A stretch of 64,000 nt of DNA from Tetradesmus obliquus (GCA_030272155.1 CP126200.1:806001-870000); one strand, 5' to 3'; counted from the first letter of the stretch, positions 1-17,832 are shown. Translations and numbers: made by a program. Notes: generated from the letters alone by a model not told the origin.

Positions 1-386
1 GCTCGCTGGCTAGTGCCTGAGGCAGGTCTGTCCTGTACTGTGGTAGTGGTACCGGTATCGGTATCAACAAGCTCAAGTAGCTCTCTGCAGCACTGGAGCT
101 GCTGACTCTGCTCAGTAGCATCAGCTACAATAGGGCTGCCAAGTCTTCTTCGGCAGCGTTTGTTCTGCAGACACCGATATGCTTGTACCGGCACTGTACA
201 TACCCAACTCCACTGCCTGGCCTCATCAGCTCGCCAACAGCCTGGCTGGTGCCCTGGCAGCCTTTCTGCTTTTCACCTGAGTGTGGATTGTATGGCACAG
301 CCCGCCGCAAGACCTGCAGCTGCCAACACCGCTGCTGCCTGTGCTGCTGCCTTTTGCTTCGCCACTACTGGCACTCATGTCATGCC

Positions 387-450
387 AGACTATGGGCAAG
401 GTCAGTTCCTGGATCGTCCCTGACTCACCCGAGCCTGAGCTGGCGCGCCC
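387..450 (+). repeat. Echo of the PRMT5 536-721 exon start
   Basis: Reads GKVSSWIVPDSPEPELA against GKVSSWIDTDSPEPQLA in the real exon. It lies about 150 bases upstream, separated from the exon by the CTG run. It is too diverged to be an assembly duplicate. Confidence 0.8.
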
Positions 451-456
451 AACACC

Positions 457-457
<1 letters not shown>

Positions 458-502
<45 letters not shown>
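458..502 (+). repeat. (CTG)15 microsatellite
   Basis: Uninterrupted CTG run in the PRMT5 intron, 33 bases upstream of the acceptor at 535/536. CTG runs occupy this pyrimidine-tract position at several other introns in the window. Confidence 0.95.
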
Positions 503-505
<3 letters not shown>

Positions 506-535
506 CCTCTGGCATTTGCTTCTTCATCCCCGCAG

Positions 536-6894
<6,359 letters not shown>

Positions 6895-6967
6895 CAGGCA
6901 GCAGGTGTTGAATGCAGCAAAGTGTTGTCCCTCTGAGCTTGTGCAGAAGGGTCGGCTGTGGAGGCGG

Positions 6968-7312
6968 TGGCGTGGCATATTCCTCCGGAAGGACAGAGCT
7001 ACTATGTGGGGCTGTGAGGGAGCAGCTGCTGGGTTGCGACAAGGTGGCGTACAGTACCGCATGCGCATGCGCAGCAGCTGGTGCAGCACGTTAGGCTGAT
7101 TGGGTGTGGGAGCAGCGATGTCAGCAGCGTGGCTGTTGCAGTTTGGTCCAGAAGGCAGGAGCTACTACGTGGGCTATGCGAGGCTTGTTTGGAAAGCAGC
7201 ACTTTGCAATATGCGCACGCTTAAGGTAGCAAGGTGTTGAATATGTATCCCTCACTGTGCACAGCTTCTCACGTGCCTGGGTGGCAGGAGTTTCAGCGTT
7301 GGGCGTGTGAGG
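6968..7312 (+). repeat. Three echoes of the PRMT5 C-terminus
   Basis: Partial copies of the last codons (GGRSYYVGL plus stop) recur at about 6978-7019 (ending YYVGL and TGA), 7142-7178 and 7285-7312. They lie 3' of the true stop at 6892-6894, with drifted sequence between them. Confidence 0.75.
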
Positions 7313-7363
7313 AGCAGCAGTTGCAAAACTGCTGTGTGTGTGCAGCAGCTGCCGCAGCAGGGT

Positions 7364-7368
7364 TGTAA
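7364..7368 (+). terminator. Candidate TGTAA polyadenylation signal for PRMT5
   Basis: TGTAA is the usual polyadenylation signal of chlorophycean algae. This one is 470 bases after the stop, beyond the terminal echoes. The motif is short, so a chance match is quite possible. Confidence 0.25.
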
Positions 7369-7645
7369 CATTGGGTGCATAAGCAGCATGGTGGCAGAGC
7401 GGCTGCTGTGGCCCAGGCCTGGTGGTTACAGCTGCCGCTGGCTGACCTAAATGTGAAATTGTGAATTTTGACTGCTAGGCTGCCGATTATGTTGCATGAT
7501 GCTGATGCTTGTAATGAATGCAATTCGGCAACTTTCCTTATACAGTTGTACACAGTTGCGATCCAGCAGCGTGGATGTAACATGAAAGCATGATGTCGGG
7601 TCCTGCAGGCATGCCAGACAAGCAGGTGTCCACACCAGCCTGGGC

Positions 7646-7709
7646 AGTGCCTTGAAGCAAGCTTGCATGACAAGCAGTGCCTTGAAGCAAGCTTGCATGA
7701 CAAGCAGTG
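7646..7709 (+). repeat. Two-copy tandem repeat of about 32 bases
   Basis: A unit containing CCTTGAAGCAAGCTTGCATG is repeated twice head to tail with near identity. It lies in the PRMT5 3' intergenic region and has no evident function. Confidence 0.85.
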
Positions 7710-8881
7710 CAAACCTGCTGTAGGGTACTTGGATAGTGTACAGTACTTTACATGGCACGTGGAGGCTTGGCGCCACAGAGGAGCTAGTGACCGCATCGTA
7801 AGCCGAAGCACTTCACCAGAGGGTGCTCGTAAGAGATGTCATCACCCCACACCCAACATCAAAGCTACCCATCGCCTTGGCCAGGCTGCCAGTTGCTGAA
7901 AGTGCTTAAAACCTGCAGTGGCGCCCCTGTCCAAGGATTTCAAACGTTTTGAACAGCCCAACCACATCAGCGTGTGCTTCAACCACAAGGATATCCGTGT
8001 GGCGTTGGTAACCAGTGTGCGGCAGGCCAGCACACAGTTGAATGTGATCTGTGCGGCAGAGTACAACATGAGACGCAGGAGCATAGGCTGCACTCGAGCA
8101 ATTCTGCAGCTGCACTCATCCATTGGCTGCAGGCCATGTGTGGCAAACATAGCCAGGCATTTGTCTACAACGCCTAGACATGTAATGCACCGCATACGCG
8201 CACACATGCAGCCGCAAACAGCACCAACCACACCCAACTGTACACGCGAGATGCAACTGCTGGTAAGGGCCCTGCCACAGTATCGGCAGGGCAACGAGCT
8301 ACTGACCAAAACACAGTCAAACCTGCGGCTGCGCTGGGCACAGCGCAACAGAGCGTGCAGCCAGGCCATGCCTAGCAAGCTGCCGTACAAGCAGCTGCTG
8401 CAGAGGTCGTGCGCAGCAACATGCCGGCCCTGTGCCGGCATGTGACATGCATCTCATGTAACATGCATCTCACACGCTGCCACAAATGGTGCTGTGCGCA
8501 CAAATAGCTGACTCCTGCAAGCTAGCTGGAGCAGCCAGCAGCAGCGCTAGGGAGCAGGATTTGTGTAAATATCATGAAGCTCAACTGCAGCTTGCAGGGC
8601 TGTGCGTTTGTGCAGCCAGTGCCCAAGACTGTTCACGCCGTGCCGCGGCGCTCATGAGCTGCAACGTGCCACAAGCATTTGCCAGTTCCACACAACAGCC
8701 CTGGAGGCCGCGCCTACAAAACATCAAAAACAACAGCAAACCGCTTCTGCTGCAGCTTCTGCAGGTTGCCTGCTGGTTGCCTGTGACGCCAGCAGCAGCT
8801 GCCAGCCGCCAGCTGGTTCAGCGTTGCCGTCGCCCGCCTTCACATAAAAGCGGCAGTCTCATGCCCTGTTCACTGCGATAC

Positions 8882-8962
8882 CGGCTTGCTGGGGCCCCTC
8901 ACACGCACAATCAGCTTCTCCCCTTCCCTCCTTGTGAGCCGCTCCTCTGCTGTGCCAGCTAC
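8882..8962 (-). repeat. Echo of the PEP mutase family gene's last exon
   Basis: Diverged copy of the coding 3' end (LTRREGEKLIVRVRGPSKP against LTRREGEKLVVRVRGPSKP), located downstream of the true stop at 9019-9021. Confidence 0.8.
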
Positions 8963-9018
8963 TGCACAGCTGTCACCAAGCAGCTTCAACAGCAGCAAGC
9001 GCAGCAGCTGCAACTCCC

Positions 9019-12000
9019 TCATTCAGAATCCCTCACTGGCTTGCTGGGGCCCCTCACGCGCACCACTAGCTTCTCCCCTTCCCTGCGTGTGAGCCGCTCC
9101 TCTGCTGCAATGCGCTCGTCCACGCCCATCAAGCTATTGAAGTCCTGGAAGGTGGACAAGGAGCCCAGCATGTCACGGCTGCTGCCCACGTCACGCAGCG
9201 TGGCGTACGCATCCTTGAGCGCACTGCAGTGCAAATGAAGGGACGGCAGAGGTCAGGATGGAAGCCCAGCGCCTTGGTTTCAGCAGGCGTCAGCAGAGAT
9301 TTGAACGCTCAACCACCTACAGCCATCATGCCACCATCCAGATTTTAAAGGTATTTTGCCACATAAACGAAAAGGCATTTTTCACCCCCGTTTCATGAAT
9401 CGGCTGCTGCTCACCGTGTCGCTGCGTAGATGCCTGACAGCGGGTATGTGAGGATGTGGAAGCCCAGCGCCTTGGCCTCAGCGGGGGTCAGCAGCGGCGT
9501 CATGCCTCCCTCCAGCATGCCCATCACACGCAGGCCCTTCACCTGTGAGACGAAATACAAGCATGTGCAAGCATGTACAAGCATGTGAAGTGCCATGAGC
9601 TACTTATGTGGCAAGCGGTATTGTATGCCTCCCTCCAGCATGCCCATCACGCACGACCCTACACCTGACGCACAACACAGGCATGAAACAGCATCAAACG
9701 TGTTGACAGTGTGGCCAGGGAATGGCGTTGTGCAGGAGGCACAGACGAAAGCATGGGTTCTGCTGAGTCGACAGCAGGTGCGTAATTAAGGGCACGGGGG
9801 CATCAACATTATCCAATCAAAATCAAGCCAAACCGGCTACACCGCTAGCACGACAGGCAGCAGCATGTGGTTGCAAGCGCGTCCAAGGATCCAGGTTATG
9901 TAACAAGTTGCGATGCACACATAAGAGCGGGTGATCTGATCAAGGCGCTGCATGCATGCATCTGCCATGAGCCAGCAGCCTCCACCGCCTCACCTTTTGG
10001 CCGATCAGGCTCAGCTCCTGCTTGCTGATGGGCGCCTCCACGTACACCGCGTCAGCGCCGGCATCCGCATACAGGTTGGCTCGCGTGATGGCGTCCTGTA
10101 GACAGGAGCAGCAAGACAGTGTTGAGGTGTGCAGTTGCGGACACCAGCCGAGGCCACAGTAACAAGCACATTGTGTGAAAAGCAGGGCATGTGTCTTCAA
10201 CAACTAAGGATGGACGGCTGCACATTCTGCCACGTCCCCTGCATCACGCAGCACTACCGCACGCGCCAAGGCTGACATGACGCGCGCACACTCCATCTTC
10301 GTTTACCACAAGGCATGCTTGCTGCTGCAGCAACGACTGCCGCTCAGCCGCAGTGGCCTTACCTTGGAGTCATTCACCAACAAACTGGCATGCAAATGCA
10401 CCAGCAAGGGACGATCAGACAAATTTAAGAATGAATCATGACGGTCAAATCATGTCAGCTGCCCTGCCCCTTACCTCGAGGCCGTAGTTGGCGTTGACGC
10501 CGCGCGCGTCAGTGCGCACCACAGCAGGAACTCGGTCTGAAAACAAGACACGATTCAGATGCTAAATGCTGCTGCAGCCGGTGCTCACCTCCAGGCCGTA
10601 TTTGGCGTTGACGCCACGTGCATCAGTGCGCGCCACCAAGAAGAAATCGGCATCACCGATCGCCTCACGCGCAGCAGACACCTGCACGGGCAAAACAACA
10701 GCAACCCATGGGCGGGCGGAGCACAGGTGACTTGAGCTAGCGGCAGCACGCAGCATACATGCGGCCACAACACCGGCTTAGTGCGCGAGCGGTGCACTCA
10801 TAGTTCACATAACCGGCAGACTTAGCGGCCTCTGCAGCTTTACATCAGCATCAAAGATGACAGTAGCCTTTTTGCTGTGGATTGCACCTTGCAAATCTCA
10901 CGAGACCTGCATCAGACTGTTACAGACTGCCTTATCTATCAGAATCTCATGTACATGTGGTGCTCATTAGTCTACATGTCCATGTGTTCCTTGCTGATGA
11001 TTCTACATGTCATGTACTGCTCCTTGCTGATGACGTCCTCGTTGCTGTGGCTGCTGCATCTCCAAGCATCTCCATAGATTACATTCTTACTTCTGATGCA
11101 GTAACTTAGCACCTACAATGCACCTGTACAAGGGGGGGGCACTTCATCCCCTGACAGCACCATCATTCCTTTCCTCCTGAAAACTTCAGGATATGTTATA
11201 TGTTATAACAAATAACTACTGTCATTTTTGGAGGGGAATCTGAGGTACATTTTGGGAGGGGGGGGTGGGGGGGGGTGTCTGGGGGGCTGGTCACGTTTTG
11301 TCTCAAATTTGGTAACTTTTTGGTTAGGAGCTTGATGGAAGGCAGAGCAAGCTCCTTTGAAAGCTTACACCATGTTCTATCATTTCCACACGTAAATGTT
11401 ACCAGTAAACAATCACAGACATGTGGAGCAGCTGGCCAGCCATGGCAATGGACTGACCTCACGTCGAACCCCAGCAACAGCAAGTTTTTGGGCCAGATCA
11501 GAGCGGCAGAATGGTCCCTGAAACATGCGTGAACACAGCTCAGGCCGTAAAAACGTGTCGTTGCAGCTATATGATAGCGAAAAATCAAGTAACAGGCCTA
11601 TACACGCGACTTTTTGGGGCGACGGCGGGGGGGGGGGGGGGGGGGGGCTGAGCCCTGGTTGGGTTTTTGGTAACGCTGTCCTGGACTTTCTGGAGTGCCC
11701 CCCCCCCCCTGACCTGTAGTATAAAAACGTTGTATTTTCAGTTGATGGCGTAGTGTAGTGGTTCATGAGCGATGCACCCACCTTGCCGGCGAACTCCTCC
11801 ATGGAGATGACCTCCTTGTTGCGCATGTGGCCCACGCGCTTGGGCCAGCGCTGGTCCTCCAGGAAGCAGCCCTTGGCGCCAACATTGATGAGCTGCTTCA
11901 CGGTGCGCTGCACGTTGAGCACGTTGCCGCCGCCTGCAGGAAATACATCAACGTGTCAGCAAACTACTTCACCAGGTTGGTCAGCAGCATCGTAGGCAGT

Positions 12001-12852
12001 TGACCGCATGCCAGCGTGCTGCATGAGCTGGCGTCAGGGCAGAAATTCTGGGCACGGTATGCAGCAACTGCAAGCCACTACTTCTGAATAGATGGAGTCT
12101 GCACATGTATCTCATGCGTTTGTTGCTGCAACTTGTGATGTTAACTGATGCGCCAAGCGCACCTGTGTCGGCGTCCACCAGCACCGGCACGTTTGGGATG
12201 GAGTAGATGATCTACCTTGTCTATTCGCTTGCTGTTTGCTGCCAGATGTAGTGTACAATACCGCGCCAAGCCTACCTGTGTCAGCATCCACCAGCACTGG
12301 CACGTTTGGGATGGAGTAGATGATCTGGCCTGCCTTGCGAGCCATCTCAGGAGGGGTCAGCAGCCCCAGGTCAGGCTCACCCAGCAGCGTGGCAGACACC
12401 TGCAAAGTAACAACACGTAGGTGCATTTCATTGATGGTGTTGCAGTGTGGCTTGATGTATGTGTGTGTGGCGTGGAACGCAGGTGCCATTCAGCGCGTGA
12501 CATGATGGTTGACATGCTGCAGGCCCTGTATGCAGCTACAGCTTCAGTGTAGCAGTGGTTGCAGTCCCGCTGCTGCAGGAGAAGCTGCTGCAACTGCTGC
12601 AGCAGCAGAAAGGTTTGCCGCCCTTACCCTTTACAGCTCAGCGACCCTTGCTAATGTCCTCTTTAGCAAAGGCAGCACTCAGCAAAACATGGGCTGCTAC
12701 TGATGTGGCTGACGTCACACTGCTGACACGCGTACAAGTCATACTACTGCAACACGTGTCGCGCTGCTATCACTTGATCACGAATTCTTGCAGCTGCTGT
12801 AAGAACTGCATGCTGGAAGATACGCGTTGCGCACAACGGTCCAATGAATCTG

Positions 12853-12888
<36 letters not shown>

Positions 12889-13334
12889 CATGACATACAA
12901 GTGCTGGCATGTGACGCACCGCATAGCCGCTGACAAATGCAGCCTTGTGGCCCGCCTCAGCCAAAACCTTGCCTGACAAGGCATCATAGCAGCCTACAGC
13001 AACGCAGATAGTTACCAAATAAATACATTGTGAACACAGCATGCTCCTGAGTGGACTCAAGTGATGCAGGCGGGCTGGCAGCAGCTGTGCATGGTTACTA
13101 TGGCAGTTACAGGGCACTCAGCTGCTGCTGTGTGTATGCAATGGAGACTGCTGACGCACCAGGCACCATCAAAATCCCTTCCTTTTCGATCAGCTTGTGG
13201 ATTGTGGTGTTGCCTCCCGTGCTGCCGTTGCTGGCTGCTACTCGGGCGGTCCTGCCCAGCTTATGCACCTGCTGACCCCTGGCAGCGAAAGGCTTCGCGC
13301 CTGCCTGCTGTCGGATGCCGCACATTGACTGCAT
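9019..13334 (-). CDS. PEP mutase / isocitrate lyase superfamily protein, probably plastid-targeted
   Basis: Member of the isocitrate lyase/PEP mutase superfamily, of the kind annotated in plants as carboxyvinyl-carboxyphosphonate phosphorylmutase. Eight exons with closing phases: 13160-13334, 12920-12993, 12276-12399, 11782-11933, 10589-10681, 9994-10095, 9415-9542, 9019-9223, giving 350 residues. The first ~35 residues are Arg/Ala/Gln-rich and resemble a transit peptide. Family landmarks are CYDALSGKVLAEAGHKAAF, the metal-site motif VLVDADTG, LEDQRWPK, FFLVARTDARG and DAVYVEAP. The metal-binding acidic residues look intact. The superfamily lyase motif KKCGH reads KRVGH here, with Val (about residue 158) in place of the catalytic Cys, so true lyase activity is doubtful. 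Several introns hold copies of exon edges. The substrate is unknown. Confidence 0.9.
9240..9300 (-). repeat. Echo of the exon 7 interior
   Basis: In the intron between exons 7 and 8, a copy of the segment around TPAEAKALGFH has drifted by several substitutions. A copy of the exon 7 start lies upstream at about 9618-9665. Confidence 0.65.
10470..10545 (-). repeat. Echo of the exon 5 end with donor
   Basis: Copies VARTDARGVNAKYGLE as VVRTDARGVNANYGLE followed by a consensus GTAAGG donor. It lies in the intron after the real exon 5. Confidence 0.8.
10682..11781. other. Long intron with foreign-looking composition
   Basis: Intron 4 of the PEP mutase family gene, 1.1 kb. It lacks the CAG/CTG runs typical of the window. 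It is instead AT-richer with long homopolymers: about nine G near 11132, G tracts at 11250-11278, G21 at 11627-11647 and C12 at 11698-11709. It may contain an inserted element, but I see no terminal repeats, target-site duplication or transposase frame. Confidence 0.4.
12150..12232 (-). repeat. Echo of the exon 3 end with donor
   Basis: Copies IIYSIPNVPVLVDADTG almost perfectly and ends in a GTGCGC donor at the same phase as the real exon (12276-12399). It lies immediately downstream in the intron. Confidence 0.85.
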
Positions 13335-13743
13335 ACTGACTTATTGTGCGCTAACAACAGCAGTGCAGTAGTGCACGCAGTCTATTACTGCCAGATCAGC
13401 ACTCAGCTGTGGCACGGGCTGCTCTCCGAGTGTGCTGTGGCGCTGCTGCACGATGCACGTCAAGACCTAGACTTGTGAGCTGGAGCTACGCCGGAGAGTA
13501 CCGCCAGCTACACCAGTGAACCGGCGTTACGTGCACACTTGTGTTCAGAACCCTGCCGGGACCACGGTGTCACACCTGCTCAACGCGGACGATGCTATCA
13601 TTGTTGCTGTTCTGTGTAAGAGTAGCGTACAGTCCGAGCTTGCGCGTGTGCTGTCTTCTGCTCGCCCATAACAAAGTGAAGCGACTTGTTTGGTTGCAGA
13701 TCTAGGAGTTGAGGAGGCTGAAGCAAAAGACAACTATTTCACA
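13335..13743. promoter_or_regulatory. Divergent promoter between the PEP mutase family gene and MIC19
   Basis: 409 bases separate two start codons facing away from each other, so both promoters and 5' UTRs must lie here. An alternative MIC19 5' exon with an ATG at about 13591 and a GTAAGA donor is possible. No TATA box is obvious. Confidence 0.6.
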
Positions 13744-15122
13744 ATGACAACTGCAAAGGTGCTTGTCCTGGCACCAGCACCACGTGCTCCCTGAAGCCTC
13801 CTGTGCTGAGGCACCCCTGTGCTTATGTTGTTTCACTGACCCTGCAGGTGCAGATCAGCGTTAGCTTGCTAGAAAAACTTGCAGGCATCAAGAAGGAGCC
13901 AACAAAAAAGCAGCAGCAGCACCCATCACACCCATCTCAGTAAGTGAATTGGCAGTCCTGAAGCTATGCTGCTGCCTGCGTGCCATTACTCACGCGCTCG
14001 ACCACGTGCATGCATTCTCCCAGCAGCAGGACGGTTGCAGCTGCACCTGATGTGTATATGCATGCCTGCATCACTGCAATTGATGCAAGCTCATTGCTGC
14101 TGCTCGTTGCCGCTCTTTGCTGCTTGCACTGCAGGTTGCAGCTGCCAGGCTTTGGCCTTCCACTGGGGCAGCACGTGCCTGCAGGAGCACACTTTGCAGC
14201 TGACAGAGACAGCAGCATACAGCAGTCGCTGCAGCAGAGCAGGCGCGTGGGCGAGCTGCTGCTCAAGGCAGAGGAGCAGGAGGTGGCGGCAGTGAAGCAG
14301 CACGCAGACAAGCTCATAGGGCGCTACAGGTGTGTCGCGTTCTGCTACAGCTGGCGCTGCAACCTGATGCAGCCGGGTTGACACAGCCTGGCGCAAACAG
14401 CACACCATTGAGCTATGATGGGTGTTTCAGAGCAGCACATGTGCACTCTGTTAGCTGTTGAAAGCAGCATCGCCTTGCTGCTTGTACTAATGCTTGTTCT
14501 CACTTGCAGCCACAAGCACCTGCAGTTATCTTCAAAGCAGTGCAGGAGTGTTTGACATGTTAACAAGCGCTGGCTGAACACTGGCGGTGCTGCACCGGCA
14601 TGCCTGGCACGGTTTCAAAGCAACAGCTCCTGCTTTGCATGAAGTTTGCAGCAGTAGCCACAGCACTGCAGCGACTGTTAACCGAAAGACCCTGAACACG
14701 CTGCATGTGCGCTGCTGGATTGTCTTTGCTGCCTGCAGCGCTGCGCCGCGGCCGCGGGCTTGTGTAGAGGAGCAGCTGGCGTGCATTGACTGCTACCAGC
14801 AACACCCATCGGTGAGTATTGCTTGAACGTAGAACCCTTTTGATGAGGGTTGAACGAGCCCACGCAATGAACTGATGAGTGGCACATTATGTGCTTCTAA
14901 TGCTGCAAGCAGCAGGCTGTGATTTTTTTAAACAACAGTGGCAGCACCACTGTTTTACATGACACAGCTGGCAGATTGCTGCATCCCCCCCCCCCCCCAA
15001 CAATGCTGAACATATCGCTGCTGCTGCTGCTGTTGCTGCTGCAGGATGCACTGACGTGTTCGTCGCTGGTGGATGCATACGTGGCATGTGCGCAGCAAGC
15101 AGCAGGCCAGCTGATGACGTGA
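13744..15122 (+). CDS. MIC19: MICOS subunit MIC19/CHCHD3-like, twin CX9C protein
   Basis: Inner-membrane organiser subunit expected in the mitochondrial intermembrane space, where it helps hold cristae junctions. Five exons with closing phases: 13744-13758, 13848-13939, 14135-14329, 14739-14811, 15045-15122, giving 150 residues. The N-terminal VQISVSLLEKLAG corresponds to the conserved start of animal MIC19 (a short strand, then an amphipathic helix). The middle is a Gln/Glu coiled coil. The C-terminal CHCH domain has Cys at about 109/119 and 130/140, a perfect twin CX9C, and reads CYQQHPSDALTCSSLVDAY, very close to animal CHCHD3. The frame stays open upstream of the chosen ATG to the acceptor at about 13700, so an extra upstream exon may add residues; a myristoylation-type MG start is not visible. 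Confidence 0.85.
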
Positions 15123-15318
15123 GAGACTTGGGCAGCAGCAGCAGCAGAGGCAGCAGGCGGAAGAGCTAGCTGAGCACTCCGTGCATGGCATGAGCATTAG
15201 CAGCAGCAGCAGCAGCAGCAGCAGTACTGCAAGTGATTGGCAACTTGCAGATGCTGCCGGCAAGCCCCACCAAGAAGCAGCAGGCAGAAAAGCCAGCCCG
15301 GCATTCAATTAGCGCGTC

Positions 15319-15363
<45 letters not shown>

Positions 15364-16170
15364 CGCCAGCGCTGTACGTAGCAGCTGATGCCAGCAGCAG
15401 CATGATTGTGCAGGCCGTGTACAGTAGCATCTGGCATGCATACCTTGTTGTGTTGGCACAGGAGGGCTCCCATCTGCCTCAAGATTCCTTGATTAGGCTG
15501 GTCGACTGTATGCATAGATATATGTAGAATGTCGGTGAGGTGTGCAGCAGAAGCAGAGCAGCAGCAGCAGCAGGATGGTGTGTTGGGGCTGTGGTGGCTG
15601 TGCTGCAGCAGCTGCAGCTGATACAGGGAGGCTATGGTGGAGTGGCATGAATTAGCCAGTAAATTTGTTGTAAACAGCGGCCTGAGTTCATGGCTTGACT
15701 TGCTGAACGTGTTTCTGCCAGAATGCTTGTGTGGCTTGGATGCTTGAGGTCAAGCTGCAGTCGACCCAGCTGAACCAGCAGCAAGAACCATAGTTTCTGG
15801 TGTTCGCGTCAACGAACTGTTCTCACTCAAGGTTCTGACGACTGTGACTGATGCATTGTGTGGGTACGAGTCTCGCGCCGAACGTGCAACTCTGCTATGC
15901 TTCCAGTCATCACTGCAAGTTCCTTCCACCGACCACTGGTGGTGAAACCAAATGTATAACTACAGTCACGAGGCCGAGTAGAGGCTGCGATCAGGTGATC
16001 GACAACAGTCGCACCTACGACACTGCTGCTTCGCTCGTTCAAGGGGCGATCGACACGTAAAAGCAGCACACGATGTGTTAATACTTTACTGTGCTGCCAG
16101 GGCACTGCATAGCTCGCAAATTGCCAGCCAAATATCCAAACTCGGTGCCACAGCAGCTGCTCAGCAGGGC
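15123..16170. other. Intergenic region with CAG runs and an orphan open frame
   Basis: Between MIC19 and the next plus-strand gene. Contains CAG runs (about 15201-15223 and 15323-15361) and an open frame at 15237-15527 whose second half (VYSSIWHAYLVVLAQEGS) is not repeat-derived. I cannot connect it to either neighbour. Confidence 0.4.
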
Positions 16171-17801
16171 ATGGCTGACGCTGCAGCACGTTGTCCAGGC
16201 CCCGCAGTAGTGTGGGACGGTAACTATAGCATTGACAGCAGCGGGCGGCAGCAGTCCCCTGATGATCAGCTAGCAGCTGTTGCCAGGCAGTACCTGCAGC
16301 ACCTGGAGCAACAGGATGAAAATGCACCAGGCAGCGTAGAAGGTATGCATAGCGTACAGCCAGGAGCTGCAAAGACGTACAGACAGCATCTAATCTGCCG
16401 TAGCAGGTGCTGTGGCAAGTGGTGCCTGGCTGGGTTGACACATCCCGGCCATGTCATGTCATGTGGAACGCAGCGCTAGCGGGAAGGAGCATTGCCATCA
16501 CTTGCTGCCATAAGCCATCACCCACATGTGACTGTCTCCTCTTGAATGTGCTTGAGCTTGGGTATTTTTATACAAATCGTGTGCTGCAGTGTTGTCCTGT
16601 TGCAGTGCGCACGGCAGCACTGCCAGAGCTGCTGCTGAGCTGCTTACTGCGCTGCCACACGCCATGCTGCTCCTCTTGCTGCTGCTGCTGCTGCTGTTGT
16701 ACTCCTGGTTGCTGCTGCTGCTTCCGTGTGGCCTTGTGTGCCGCTCTTCCTTCTGCTGTTGCAGAGCTGATACGGCAGCTGGTGAGGCATGGCTGGCTGG
16801 CTTGGGGCGGCAAGCTTGCAGGCAGGGCGCGAGCCACTTCACGAGTTGCCGGGGATTACTCAGGACACCAGCAGCTAGACGAGCTGGTAGGTGTTTTCAG
16901 ATGTAATGGATTAACGTGTAGGGTTCGTACTGTAGGGTTCTGGATACAGGGTTTCAGGGGTTGCGGTTGAGGGTCCAGGGAGCTGGCTTGCAGACAGTGC
17001 GCACGTATACTATGTGCGTTCCTAACCAACGTCCTGCTGCACATTGTGTGGCGCACCTCCACCCCTTTGCTTCCCTGTACATCTTCATCACTAATGCACA
17101 CCATGATCATTAGAAACCGCACACCACAACGCGCCGTGCCGCATGGATCCTCTCATCCACCCTTGCAATCTCCGTCTCCCACCCTCCCACATGCCCTTGC
17201 CTCCGCACCACTCCTTGCAGTTGACGGCTTTCAGAGTGGCGCAGAGGGGCCGCCGCTGGCTGCAGCAGCAGAACAGACCGCCAGCAGGGCATCACCAGCA
17301 GCAGCAGCAGCAGCAGCAGCCCACTCACGAACAGAGTGAGGCTGCCATCAGTGAGCTGCTGGGCATAGTGCCTTTGCTGCCCCCTTCGCTCTTAGCAGAA
17401 TGCGTTGTGCTGTTCAAGCCCAAGCTAGACAACAAAGGCATTGTGACCGCCACAGCCCGAGACATGTTCGGGCGTGCAGTCAGCACCCTCTTGGATGAGG
17501 CGGCCCACTTTGCGGTGAGGGCAGGGAAGGGAAGGGTTGCAGCAGCAGCCCAGCAGGCCAGCGCAACAGTGTGGCAACCCCATCCAGCAGGACTCCCGCA
17601 CTTCTTTCATCTATGCTCTGTTTGTGTTGCTGTGACATGCTCCTCTACAACCACCACCATCGTGCCCCCTTTGCTGCCCTGGCTGAAACAGGATGAAGCC
17701 AACATGGACCGCAATGAGTGGCTGAGGGCATATGCAGCAGCGCTGCTGCCGCTCATCGCAGCGGACAGGGCGGTGCGAAGCGGCATGGCAGTTTGGGGGC
17801 A

Positions 17802-17832
<31 letters not shown>

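Larger units (their letters stand above)
1..535. other. Upstream intron sequence of PRMT5
   Basis: I find no further PRMT5 exon here, although the protein must begin upstream. The stretch holds a diverged copy of the start of the 536-721 exon (387-450) and a run of fifteen CTG units (458-502) shortly before that exon's acceptor. Open frames across it are repeat-derived. Confidence 0.5.
6895..9018. other. Convergent intergenic region between PRMT5 and the PEP mutase family gene
   Basis: Contains the PRMT5 terminal echoes, a two-copy tandem repeat at 7646-7709, and at about 8882-8962 an echo of the last exon of the downstream minus-strand gene. Open frames of 175 to 199 codons at 7842-8445 lie on both strands, but show no recognisable domain and no splice-supported continuation. 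I do not call a gene here. Confidence 0.5.

Noticed and set aside
7842-8445. Overlapping 199- and 175-codon open frames on opposite strands
   Set aside because: No domain, splice context or coding bias favours either; left as intergenic.
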